The notes beneath the pieces are model-generated. The model did not search any database. It worked only from the letters and a program-made list of their open reading frames with translations, and had not been told where the DNA came from. From the NCBI GenBank assembly GCA_907163075.1, contig CAJQTY010000001.1, forward strand, positions 3,038,001-3,102,000: a stretch of 64,000 nt of DNA, read 5' to 3'. The stretch's first letter is position 1. Each line of letters opens with the position of its first letter. The position numbers and the translations under genes are program-made. Positions 34,173-41,888 of this stretch are shown here, one piece after another. This stretch comes from an uncultured Rhodocyclaceae bacterium. GTDB lineage: Bacteria > Pseudomonadota > Gammaproteobacteria > Burkholderiales > Rhodocyclaceae.

Positions 34173-34186
34173 CAAACGTTCGTTTT
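34173..34186. promoter_or_regulatory. PsrA-like operator
   Basis: CAAAC-GTTC-GTTTT fits the PsrA-type box (G/C)AAAC(N2-4)GTTT(G/C) at all but the last base. It sits in the divergent region between the TetR and ABC transporter genes, so it may govern both. Confidence 0.5.
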
Positions 34187-34286
34187 AATAATAAGTCGAT
34201 AATGTTTCAAATGCAACTATTTTTTCTTGAGCGCCGGTGGAGCAAAAGGGCATACTCGAAACACTGATCTGAAAGATAGCCTTCAC

Positions 34287-36119
34287 ATGCGCCGCTCATC
34301 CCGCAACTCGTCGGACTCCCGCCCTGCCGTCGGCGACTCGCATGTCTGGCAGACACTGAATAGTCTTGCGCCCTACCTGTGGCAATACAAATGGCGCGTG
34401 TTGCTGGCGATTTCATGCCTGATTGCGGCAAAACTCGCCAATGTCGCGGTGCCGATCGTTTTCAAGTCAATGATTGACGACTTGAGCAACGCCCACCTGA
34501 GCATCGCCCTACCGACGATGCTGCTCGCGCTGTACGGCGCTCTTCGTTTCTCCAACTCGCTATTCACCGAACTGCGCGAAATCCTTTTCGCTCGCGTTAC
34601 TCAGCAGGCCGTTCGGCGTATCGCTCTCGAAGTATTTCGGCACTTGCATGCGCTGTCGCTGCGCTTTCACCTTGAGCGGCAGACCGGGGGCGTTTCGCGT
34701 GACATCGAGCGGGGCAGCCGTTCGATTTCCAGTCTGATCAGTTACACCCTGTATTCGATCCTACCAACCTTGGTTGAGATTTCACTGGTGCTGGGTATTC
34801 TCTTTGCCAAATACGACATCGGCTTCGTCGTTATTACTCTAATCTCCCTGACCACCTATGTTGTATTCACCATCAAGATCAGCAACTGGCGAATCGGTCT
34901 GCGTCGGTTGGTGAACGATACGGATTCCGCCGCCAACACGCAGGCCATCGACAGCCTGCTCAACTACGAAACGGTCAAGTATTTCAACAACGAGGACTAC
35001 GAAGCTCGACGCTACGACGCTCAGATGTCGCTCTGGGAAGAAGCGGCCACCAAGAGTCAGATTTCCCTCTCCTGGCTGAACCTCGGTCAGCAAATCATCA
35101 TCGCCTGCGGCGTAACGGCCATGATGTGGCGTGCCGCGGCGGGAGTGGTCGATGGCCGAATGACCATCGGCGATCTGGTCCTAGTCAATGCGTTCCTGAT
35201 TCAGCTCTACATGCCGCTGAGCTTTCTCGGTGTAATTTACCGAGAAATCCGCCAATCCCTGGCAGACATCGAGCGAATGTTTGATCTGCTTCGCGTCAAC
35301 CGCGAGATCGCCGACACGCCGGACGCCATTGCTCTCCGGGCCAAATCAGTCAGCGTGAGCTTTCATGCCGTCGAATTTTCCTACGAACCGAAACGTCAGA
35401 TCCTGTTCGGCGTCGACTTCAACATTCCCGCTGGCCATACCGTCGCCGTCGTCGGCGAATCCGGCTCCGGAAAGTCGACGCTCGCACGTTTGCTCTACCG
35501 GTTTTATGATGTCGATTGCGGTCAAATCAGCATCAATGACTGTGACCTGCGCAAGTTGACACAAGCCAGTCTGCGCGCCGCTATCGGCATCGTTCCCCAA
35601 GACACCGTCCTGTTCAACGACAGCATTTATTACAACATCCAGTATGGGCGGCCTGAAGCGAGTCGCGATGACGTGCTGGCGGCGGCGCGGGCGGCCCAAC
35701 TAGCCGAATTCATTGAACGTTTACCGGACGGCTACGAAACACGAGTCGGGGAGCGTGGCCTCAAACTCTCTGGTGGAGAAAAACAACGTGTGGCGATCGC
35801 ACGCGCGCTGCTCAAGAATCCACCGCTACTGATCTTCGATGAGGCCACATCGGCACTTGATTCAAAGACGGAAAAAGCGATACAGGCCAGCCTCGACAAC
35901 GCCTCGCGAGGACGTACCACACTGGTCATCGCGCATCGACTATCAACCATCATGAACGCCGATCAGATTCTGGTCATGAATGGCGGACGTATTGTAGAGC
36001 GTGGTTCTCACCTCTTTTTGCTAGAAAGTAACGGACGCTACGCGCAGATGTGGACACTTCAGCAACAGGAGGAGGAGAGTGCAGGCCCGTCAGACAATGC
36101 GATGTATCAACGCCCGTAG
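34287..36119 (+). CDS. Atm1-type ABC exporter (fused permease-ATPase)
   Basis: A half-transporter of about 610 residues. Six transmembrane helices (about residues 30-320) include the Atm1-family signature QTGGVSRDIERGSRSISSL and ALLNYETVKYFNNEDYE-like sequence (NYETVKYFNNE). The ATPase domain (from about 365) has Walker A GESGSGKSTLARL, signature LSGGEKQRVAIARAL, Walker B PLLIFDEATSALD and the H-loop VIAHRLSTI. Atm1-type exporters move glutathione-linked or metal/sulfur compounds out of the cytosol or to the periplasm. ATG at 34287 is preferred over a TTG at 34227, which would add a hydrophilic leader. It is divergent from the TetR-fadE operon, with transposon debris immediately downstream. 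Confidence 0.87.
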   Translation: MRRSSRNSSDSRPAVGDSHVWQTLNSLAPYLWQYKWRVLLAISCLIAAKLANVAVPIVFKSMIDDLSNAHLSIALPTMLLALYGALRFSNSLFTELREILFARVTQQAVRRIALEVFRHLHALSLRFHLERQTGGVSRDIERGSRSISSLISYTLYSILPTLVEISLVLGILFAKYDIGFVVITLISLTTYVVFTIKISNWRIGLRRLVNDTDSAANTQAIDSLLNYETVKYFNNEDYEARRYDAQMSLWEEAATKSQISLSWLNLGQQIIIACGVTAMMWRAAAGVVDGRMTIGDLVLVNAFLIQLYMPLSFLGVIYREIRQSLADIERMFDLLRVNREIADTPDAIALRAKSVSVSFHAVEFSYEPKRQILFGVDFNIPAGHTVAVVGESGSGKSTLARLLYRFYDVDCGQISINDCDLRKLTQASLRAAIGIVPQDTVLFNDSIYYNIQYGRPEASRDDVLAAARAAQLAEFIERLPDGYETRVGERGLKLSGGEKQRVAIARALLKNPPLLIFDEATSALDSKTEKAIQASLDNASRGRTTLVIAHRLSTIMNADQILVMNGGRIVERGSHLFLLESNGRYAQMWTLQQQEEESAGPSDNAMYQRP

Positions 36120-36370
36120 ATGCTCGAAGAAGGTACGCCGTGACGGCAACGAATTGCGAACAGCGCGGCAGGGTTTGTCAACCCGGTTCTTCCATCGCGC
36201 GCGGCGTGCAGCGGCGAGACTGGCAACGTTCTCGATCGTGACGCGATGGGACGTCGCCCACGCATGTTTGAATAGAATGGCGCCGTCCTGGGCCGTGGTG
36301 ATGAGTTCGAAGCAGTCGACCATCAAGGCATCGTCGCTATCGCGCAACGGAACCTGATTGACATAGCGCT
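36120..36370 (-). pseudogene. Transposase C-terminal remnant (ISNCY-like)
   Basis: The minus frame contains YVNQVPLRDSDDALMVDCFE, then ATSHRVTIENVASLAAARRARWK and a final FFEHLRALIHRIV. This resembles the end of ISNCY-type DDE transposases, where RARWK should continue into ENENHNTLK-type sequence; here that stretch is missing. It has no start or catalytic core. The family assignment is moderate. Confidence 0.55.
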
Positions 36371-36372
36371 TG

Positions 36373-36435
36373 TGTAGTGTTGCACGCTGTCTGGAACTTA
36401 TACCAACGGCCGGTAGGGCGGAAAAGCGCAGCGCC
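36373..36435. repeat. Dispersed intergenic repeat, copy A
   Basis: These 63 bp recur in inverted orientation at 60945-61007 with two mismatches by eye. The copy includes the motif GTAGGGCGGAAAAGCGCAGC, half of a palindromic unit also seen at 60911. Confidence 0.8.
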
Positions 36436-36477
36436 TTCCGCCGTCCGAGCGCCATTCGGCGGATAACGCTCGGGGGT

Positions 36478-36718
36478 GACGAACTTGGGGGCGATCCGTT
36501 TGACGCTGTGGCCCTGGGTGCGGAACAGTCTTGCCCAATGGTGGGTGCCGTAGCACGCTTCCCGGCCGATCAGGCACGGCGGCAGTTGCGCAATGAGCAA
36601 AAAGCAGTTGGTCACGAAGTACTTTGGGTTTGATCAGCACGGCTTGGCCGTGCTCATCCACGCCATGGACGGAAAAGATGTTCTTGGCCAGATCGATTCC
36701 TACCGTGATAATGCTCAT
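36478..36718 (-). pseudogene. N-terminal fragment of an IS110-family transposase
   Basis: It starts MSIITVGIDLAKNIFSVHGV (DEDD-type N terminus, first Asp present) after a good AGGGGAAG ribosome site. It then shifts frame, and continues as AQLPPCLIGREACYGTHHWA and KRIAPKFVTP before running into the dispersed repeat. It is therefore frameshifted and truncated, with the C-terminal serine domain missing. Confidence 0.75.
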
Positions 36719-36868
36719 AGACTTCCCCTTTCGTGGTTTCAAATGGATGACTTCAGAATCACCATTTTGGCACTTCGTTGCCCTGCGCTTTCTTCTCCGT
36801 TTCCTCGGGACGGGGAAGTCCCGTTCATTCGTTAGGCGCCGACAGCCTTCAGCGCCTATCATTTCCCC

Positions 36869-37107
36869 ATGAGTCCGACTATTTTTCGTGAAGGTGGCTT
36901 TCGGTTCTACTTCTTCTCCCGCGAAGAACCGAGGATGCACCGTATGTTCAAGGGCAGAATGGCGAGGCCAAGTTCTGGCTTGAGCCGACCATCGAGCTTG
37001 CCCAGCATACTGGCCTATCGCGGAGAGAAATCGGTGAGGCCCTGCGCCTCGTTCAGGAGCATGAAAATGACATCCGTAACGCTTGGCGCAAGCATTTCGG
37101 CCGTTGA
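36869..37107 (+). pseudogene. DUF4160 protein, frameshifted
   Basis: The frame starts MSPTIFREGGFRFYFFSREE and PRMH, the DUF4160 N terminus. After RMH one base seems to be missing near 36940; shifting frame restores YVQGQNGEAKFWLEPTIELA and then REIGEALRLVQEHENDIRNA, ending WRKHFGR and TGA at 37105. DUF4160 proteins of about 80 residues are often paired with DUF2442 partners in toxin-antitoxin-like modules. The frameshift instead fuses the N-terminal 24 residues to the DUF2442 frame. Confidence 0.75.
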
Positions 37108-37336
37108 AGTAACTAACATCTCTCAGCACGGCTTCTGGGTCTTGCTGAATGATGAAGAGCTATTTCTACCGTTCTCTGAGTTTCCGTGGTTCCGTGACGT
37201 CGCGGTCGGGAAGATTCTTCACGTTGAGTGGCCGTCCGCTAATCACGGCTATTGGCCTGAGCTAGACGTTGACCTGGCCGTTGAGTCCATACGGCATCCT
37301 GATCGCTTTCCGCTTGTCAGCCAAGTCGGCGCCTAA
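37067..37336 (+). CDS. DUF2442 domain protein
   Basis: An 89-residue protein: VTLGASISAVEVTNISQHGF, LNDEELFLPFSEFPWF and WPELDVDLAVESIRHPDRFP are the DUF2442 pattern. ATG at 37067 follows AGGAG inside the DUF4160 gene, so the two genes overlap by about 40 bp in different frames. The TAA stop is the junction with the group II intron. Paired with DUF4160 it may act as the antitoxin-like partner; that role is inferred. Confidence 0.82.
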   Translation: MTSVTLGASISAVEVTNISQHGFWVLLNDEELFLPFSEFPWFRDVAVGKILHVEWPSANHGYWPELDVDLAVESIRHPDRFPLVSQVGA

Positions 37337-37662
37337 TCGGGTACGGACCGGCGTCTAACCGGCCCTCCCCACACCACCCGGCATGCCGGTCCGCAGCGGG
37401 CGGTTCACAACAGGGCGCACACGATTTCTCAAGCATAGCCGTGAGCCTTCGTCCAGAGATCACGGATACTCACCAGTCCGTGTGCTTTCAACCAATCGTT
37501 CGTCATCCCGACTGGCGTCGCCTTTGATCGCGACAGGTGCCAGTAGGTCTTGCCGCTGACGCCCGTAACAATCGCCGTCCCCTTATCGACGCCCAGCGTA
37601 AGAAGGTGACTGATCTTCGTGCGGCACAAGCGCCACTGGTTGCCGCGCTGAATTGCGGTTCT
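37336..37662 (-). mobile_element. 3' remnant of a group II intron (maturase end plus domains V-VI)
   Basis: On the minus strand a reverse-transcriptase/maturase C terminus is followed by sequence able to form domain V (GAACCGCCCGCTGCGG ... GCCGGGTGGTGTGGGGAGGG), then a hairpin, and ends CCGTACCCGAT at 37336, the usual intron 3' end. The next bases, TAGGCGCC, are the 3' exon. The 5' side is cut by IS630 copy 2 at 37663; no intron sequence was recognised beyond that IS. Confidence 0.7.
37429..37662 (-). pseudogene. Group II intron reverse transcriptase/maturase, C-terminal fragment
   Basis: About 78 codons remain: QWRLCRTKISHLLTLGVDKG, KTYWHLSRSKATPVGMTNDW and LKAHGLVSIRDLWTKAHGYA. The last two stretches are the conserved C terminus of bacterial group II intron maturases (MTN.WL...GL.S...LW). 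The frame continues into the IS630 end only by chance. The RT domain is gone. Confidence 0.7.
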
Positions 37663-38786
37663 TATTGACTCGGCACGATAATGCTTGAAATATTCGGATC
37701 GATCCCCATGTTGGATGAATGGAAAAAGACGACGCAAGATATTCAACACTTGAGCAACTGCATGAACGGCGGAAGCAAGTCGTGCGGTTACATCGCAAAG
37801 GTTACGGCGTAATGCAAATCGTCGAACTCTGTGGGCTTTCGTATCCGACAGTTCGTGCTGCCATTGATCGCTATGAAGAAGGAGGCCTTGCTGCCATCAG
37901 ACCAGCCACGCGCGGCAAGCGCGCTGGCCAAGGGCGAACATTGACCGAAGAGCAAGAGCAGACGATCCGAAAAATCATTTGCGATAAGCGCCCAGAGCAA
38001 CTGAAGATGGAATTTGCGCTGTGGAACCGGGCGGCAGTGATGCAACTGATCGAACGGGAGTACGGCATCAAGCTATCGGTACGCGGTGTCGGCAACTATC
38101 TGTCGCGCTGGGGTTTCACCCCACAGAAGCCGATCAAAAAGGCTTACGAGCAGCGACCGGAAGCCGTACAGGCTTGGCTTGATGAGCAATACCCCGAGAT
38201 TGAGAAACGTGCCAAGGCAGAGGGTGGCGAGATTCACTGGGGCGATGAGACTGCTTTGGTCAATACCGATGTGCGCGGTCGTTGCTACGCACCGGCTGGC
38301 AAGACCCCGGTAACCTTCACCGTGGGGGGTACCCGGCAGAAGTTGTCGATGATTGCCACGGTGACAAACCAGGGAAAGACACGCTGGATGATCATTGATG
38401 AGGCCTTCAATTCCGACAAATTGATTGAGTTCCTTGAAGCCCTGATCAAGGATGCCGGCAAGAAGGTGTTTCTGATTCTCGACAACCTGCGAGTCCATCA
38501 CAGCAAACCGGTCAAGGCATGGGCCGCTGAACATCAGGACAAAATCGAACTCTTCTATCTGCCCAGTTACAGCCCGGAACTGAATCCAGAAGAACGCCTT
38601 AACGCCGACCTCAAGCATGCTATCGGCACCAAGGTGCCGGTGCGTACCAAGGCAAAACTGAAACTCGCTGCCACAGAACACATGGTCAAACTCGAACAAT
38701 CACCCGAGCGGGTCAAAAGCTTCTTCCAGGATCCACGGGTCAAATATGCCGCTTGAAACTTCAAACTTCATCTGGCCGGATCAATA
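37663..38786 (+). mobile_element. IS630-family insertion sequence, copy 2
   Basis: Same length and orientation as copy 1, offset 7773 bp, flanked by TA at 37663-37664 and 38785-38786. Flanking bases differ from copy 1. It interrupts a group II intron remnant on its left. Confidence 0.88.
37719..38756 (+). CDS. IS630-family transposase (copy 2)
   Basis: The 345-residue product is the same as that of the copy at 29946, with the catalytic Asp176, Asp255 and Glu291 all present. The lack of any difference from copy 1 implies a very recent transposition or ongoing gene conversion between the two. Confidence 0.92.
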   Translation: MEKDDARYSTLEQLHERRKQVVRLHRKGYGVMQIVELCGLSYPTVRAAIDRYEEGGLAAIRPATRGKRAGQGRTLTEEQEQTIRKIICDKRPEQLKMEFALWNRAAVMQLIEREYGIKLSVRGVGNYLSRWGFTPQKPIKKAYEQRPEAVQAWLDEQYPEIEKRAKAEGGEIHWGDETALVNTDVRGRCYAPAGKTPVTFTVGGTRQKLSMIATVTNQGKTRWMIIDEAFNSDKLIEFLEALIKDAGKKVFLILDNLRVHHSKPVKAWAAEHQDKIELFYLPSYSPELNPEERLNADLKHAIGTKVPVRTKAKLKLAATEHMVKLEQSPERVKSFFQDPRVKYAA

Positions 38787-38787
38787 G

Positions 38788-39048
38788 ATGGGGCTGAGCA
38801 CTTTGGAGATAGCCTGCTGTGGCGACCCTATTTGTCGCGCCGCGCGGTGCCCTGGAGGCTCATCAGCAAATAGCCCCCGTTGTGCGGCTTGTCGTCTGGA
38901 AATCTCGGGAACCATCCGCTATGCTGAAAGTGGATGACAAGAGCCTTTACGGCATGATCGCTTCCGCTGCCATGCACTGCACTCCGACGTGCTGATTGAG
39001 GCAAGGTGGATGCCGGCGCCGAAGCAGCGGTCACTGGGGAGAATCGAG
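38788..39048. other. Intergenic region before the small ORF-ackA-fabI unit
   Basis: No convincing gene. A minus frame ending at 38828 (HFQHSGWFPRFPDDKPHNGG) might be the tail of a decayed gene but matches nothing I recognise. The promoter for 39049 onward should lie here. Confidence 0.3.
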
Positions 39049-39336
39049 ATGCCCAAGACACTCAGCGCGCGCGCGGGCGGCCAGCCTGCCCGCACGACCC
39101 CCGATGCAATCCACGCAATGATTGGCGGCATGAACTTCGCCCGGCAGGCCTGGGGCGCGCCTGGCGGATATAGGCTCGACGTCATTTGGCGTGTTGTCAA
39201 TTCAATCGGTGCGCCGGTTGGCGAGCAAGCCGAGCACCTGATTGCCCGCTGCAAGGCCCTGGCCACGATGCCCACGGCCGTCGCCCAGCCCGGTCACGAC
39301 GGGAAAACGCCAGCAAGGCGGTTACCGTATGAGTGA
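39049..39336 (+). CDS. Hypothetical protein coupled to ackA
   Basis: A 95-residue frame with a GGGGAGA ribosome site before ATG 39049. Its end overlaps the ackA start (ATGAGTGA), an arrangement that supports real translation. The sequence (TTPDAIHAMIGGMNFARQAW, RLDVIWRVVNSIGAPVGEQA) is mostly helical with no recognised domain, signal peptide or membrane segment. Related acetate kinase-fabI clusters usually have a phosphotransacylase gene at this position, and this is not one. Confidence 0.5.
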   Translation: MPKTLSARAGGQPARTTPDAIHAMIGGMNFARQAWGAPGGYRLDVIWRVVNSIGAPVGEQAEHLIARCKALATMPTAVAQPGHDGKTPARRLPYE

Positions 39337-40516
39337 CGCCATTCTGGTGCTCAACGCCGGTTCGTCGAGCATCAAATTCTCGCTCTTCCTCGACCACGGC
39401 GAGTCGCTCGACGCCTTCCTCGGCGGACAACTGGGAGGGCTATATACCGCCCCCGGCTTCAAGGCCAGGGATGCGGCCGGCTCCGTCGTCGGCGAAAAAC
39501 AGTGGGCGCAGGGCCAGGCGCTCGGACACGATGGCGCCATCGCGTATTTGACCGACTTCCTGGGCGATCGACTCGGGGAAAACCGGCTGGCCGCCGTCGG
39601 CCATCGCGTGGTGCATGGCGGCCTCCAATACACCGAGCCGGTGCGCGTGGACGCCAGCGTCGTCGACCACCTCGAACAATTGATCCCGCTGGCGCCGCTG
39701 CACCAGCCGCACAACTTGGCGGCGATCTGCCTGTTGCTGGCCAGGCACCCCGAATTGCCGCAGGTGGCCTGCTTCGACACCGCCTTTCATTGCGGCCAGC
39801 CGGCCGTGGCCCAGGCCTTCGCGCTACCGCCGGAAATTACCGGAGGGGGCGTGCGCCGCTACGGCTTCCACGGTCTGTCCTACGAATACATCGCGGTGGT
39901 TTTGCCGGAATACGATGTGCGCGCCGCGCAGGGTCGCTGCGTTGTGCTGCATCTCGGTAACGGTGCCAGCATGTGCGCCTTGCGCGGGGGGAAAAGTGTT
40001 GCCAGCAGCATGGGCTTCACCGCTGTCGATGGTCTGCCGATGGGCACCCGCTGCGGTAACCTGGACCCCGGCGTCGTCCTCTATCTCATGGATGAGCTGA
40101 AGATGGATGCCCGTGCCATCGAGAAGCTGATTTACCAGCAGTCCGGGCTGCTCGGCGTCTCGGGCGTCTCCAGCGACATGCGCACGCTGCTTGCCTCAAG
40201 CGCGCCGCGGGCGAAATTTGCCATCGATCTCTTCGTCTACCGTATCGGCCGCGAACTCGGCGCGCTCGCCGCCACGCTCGGCGGGCTCGACGCCTTGGTA
40301 TTTACCGGCGGTATCGGCGAACATGCCGCACCGATCCGGGAACGCGTCTGTCTAGCTGCCGCATGGCTCGGGGTGGTACTCGATCCTGCCGCCAACGCCG
40401 CCGGCAGTCCGCGCATCAGCCGGGCGGACGGCCGGACTTCCGCCTGGGTGATCCCGACCAACGAGGAACTGATGATCGCCCGCCATACCCGCCGCATTCT
40501 CACCTCGCACCATTAA
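39329..40516 (+). CDS. ackA: Acetate kinase (acetate/propionate family)
   Basis: A 395-residue ASKHA-fold kinase converting acetate and ATP to acetyl phosphate, reversibly. Motifs: LVLNAGSSSIKFSLF near the N terminus, GHRVVHGG (about residue 90), CFDTAFHCGQP with the catalytic Asp (about 150), LHLGNGASMCAL and GLPMGTRCGNLDPGV (about 210-250), FTGGIGEHA (about 330). All key residues are present. It is followed 20 bp later by fabI. No phosphotransacetylase gene is adjacent, so acetyl phosphate must be handled by an enzyme encoded elsewhere. The longer upstream frame lacks a ribosome site. Confidence 0.93.
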   Translation: MSDAILVLNAGSSSIKFSLFLDHGESLDAFLGGQLGGLYTAPGFKARDAAGSVVGEKQWAQGQALGHDGAIAYLTDFLGDRLGENRLAAVGHRVVHGGLQYTEPVRVDASVVDHLEQLIPLAPLHQPHNLAAICLLLARHPELPQVACFDTAFHCGQPAVAQAFALPPEITGGGVRRYGFHGLSYEYIAVVLPEYDVRAAQGRCVVLHLGNGASMCALRGGKSVASSMGFTAVDGLPMGTRCGNLDPGVVLYLMDELKMDARAIEKLIYQQSGLLGVSGVSSDMRTLLASSAPRAKFAIDLFVYRIGRELGALAATLGGLDALVFTGGIGEHAAPIRERVCLAAAWLGVVLDPAANAAGSPRISRADGRTSAWVIPTNEELMIARHTRRILTSHH

Positions 40517-40536
40517 CCGCCCAGGAGACGCACATC

Positions 40537-41322
40537 ATGACTACCGTCGAACCTCCCCGCCCACTCCTAACAGGCAAGAAAGCGCTAGTCGTCGGCATTG
40601 CCAACGAGCACTCCATCGCCTACGGCTGCGCCAAGGCCTTCCGCGAACTGGACGCCGACCTGGCCATTACCTACCTCAATGAAAAATCGAAGACGTATGT
40701 CGAGCCGCTGGCCAAAACCCTGGGAGCACAGATATTCATGCCGCTCAATGTGAGCCAGCCCGGCGAGCTTGAAACGCTGTTCGATGAAATCACCAAACAG
40801 TGGGGCCGGCTCGACATCCTGGTGCACTCGATCGCCTTTGCGCCCAAGGAGGACCTCCAGGGCGGTTTGCTCAACTGCTCGGCGGAAGGCTTCGCCGAGG
40901 CCATGGATATCTCATGCCACTCCTTCCTGCGCATGGCCAGGCTGGCGGCACCGCTGATGGTCGACGGCGGCACCATGTTCGCCATGAGCTATCACGGTGC
41001 CAACCACGTCGCTCCGAACTACAACGTGATGGGACCGGTCAAGGCGGCGCTCGAGGCCTCCTGCCGCTACCTCGCCTACGAACTCGGGCGACAAGGGATC
41101 CGGGTGCACGCCATCTCGCCGGGACCGCTCAAGACACGGGCTGCATCGGGACTGAAAGACTTCGACCTGATGCTCAACGAGGCGGTGGAGCGGGCACCGC
41201 TCGGCGAGCTGGTGGACATCATGGACGTCGGTTTTACCTGCGCCTTCCTCGCCACCCCCTACGCCAGGCGTTTGACCGGCAGCACGGTTTATGTCGACGG
41301 CGGCGTGAACATCATGGCCTGA
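40537..41322 (+). CDS. fabI: Enoyl-ACP reductase, FabI type
   Basis: A 261-residue short-chain dehydrogenase-like reductase. The NAD-binding start reads VVGIANEHSIAYGCAKAF, as in FabI (GIA...SIA). The catalytic Tyr and Lys appear as YNVMGPVKAALEA with the FabI-type spacing, and YHGANHVAPNY supplies the second Tyr. It reduces enoyl-ACP in fatty acid synthesis using NAD(P)H. An AGGAGA site precedes ATG 40537. Its position beside ackA rather than other fab genes is typical of acetate-kinase/phosphotransacylase clusters; this may be an accessory FabI copy. Confidence 0.92.
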   Translation: MTTVEPPRPLLTGKKALVVGIANEHSIAYGCAKAFRELDADLAITYLNEKSKTYVEPLAKTLGAQIFMPLNVSQPGELETLFDEITKQWGRLDILVHSIAFAPKEDLQGGLLNCSAEGFAEAMDISCHSFLRMARLAAPLMVDGGTMFAMSYHGANHVAPNYNVMGPVKAALEASCRYLAYELGRQGIRVHAISPGPLKTRAASGLKDFDLMLNEAVERAPLGELVDIMDVGFTCAFLATPYARRLTGSTVYVDGGVNIMA

Positions 41323-41373
41323 TCGGCAGCCGGGCGCGCCGCGCAGCGATGAACCGATTTTAAGGAGACTGTC

Positions 41374-41835
41374 GTGGAAGAAAAGAACAAGAAGGCACGG
41401 ATGAAAGTGGCCATCGTCGGCGGAGTCGCTGGTGGCGCCTCGTGCGCGGCGCGCTTGTGGCGGCTCGATGAAGAGGTGGAAATCCTCATGGTCGAACGCG
41501 GACCGTATGTCTCGTACGCCAACTACGGTCTGCCCTACCATGTCGGCGGCGTGATCGAAAAGGAGCGTCGAACTGCGCAAGGTCGCCACCGGCGAAGTGA
41601 CGCGAGAGCCCTACGACAAACTCGTGCTGTCGATCGCGCTGAAGGTGCTCTTCCGCAAGTCCGACGGGCGTCTGCTGGGCGCCCAGGCGATCGGCGAGGA
41701 TGGTGTGACAAGCGGATCAGCGCGCTGGCCATAGCGCTGCCGATGGGCGCGACGCGCGCGCTCCCGCAAAACGGTTTCAAGGCCAGGACAATCTCCGGCG
41801 GCATGCTGTCGCGCGTCGTCCTGGCGATGAGCTGA
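41374..41835 (+). pseudogene. CoA-disulfide reductase-type flavoprotein, multiply deleted
   Basis: The N terminus KVAIVGGVAGGASCAARLWR and YVSYANYGLPYHVGG is that of an FAD/NAD disulfide reductase (redox Cys in this class: YANC or similar; here YANY). After VIEKE the frame shifts to ELRKVATGEVTREPYDKLVL, jumps to LKVLFRKSDGRLLGAQAIGE (dimerisation domain), then KRISALAIALPMGAT, and finally LPQNGFKARTISGGMLSR, the end of a fused rhodanese domain. A protein normally over 540 residues is reduced to about 150 codons in two frames. It is inactive. Confidence 0.8.
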
Positions 41836-41888
41836 GCCGGATCAAGCAACAAGCCGCATCTGATACAGGGAATTTGGAGGAAAACAAC

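Larger units (their letters stand above)
36831..37336 (+). mobile_element. Putative integron gene cassette (DUF4160-DUF2442)
   Basis: The segment opens with a GTTAGGC core-like site at 36831-36837, a few bases before a tightly packed two-ORF unit. It closes with the complementary GCCTAA at 37331-37336, which doubles as the last ORF's stop. Directly abutting this is the 3' end of a group II intron in the opposite strand, placed exactly at T|TAGGC of the bottom strand, as known for attC-invading group IIC introns. No integrase or complete attC is visible; the call is inference. Confidence 0.5.

Noticed and set aside
36869-37336. A single 155-residue protein
   Set aside because: The N-terminal 24 and C-terminal 89 residues belong to two families, and the joining segment is out-of-frame DUF4160; it is better read as a frameshift.
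37429-37749. A 106-codon minus frame as a complete gene
   Set aside because: Its first part lies inside IS630 sequence; only the last 78 codons are maturase-derived, so it is a chance fusion.
29888-38787. Classical composite transposon with a selectable cargo
   Set aside because: The two IS copies lie in different target sites, each with its own TA, and the cargo is ordinary chromosomal fad genes, so independent insertions are simpler.
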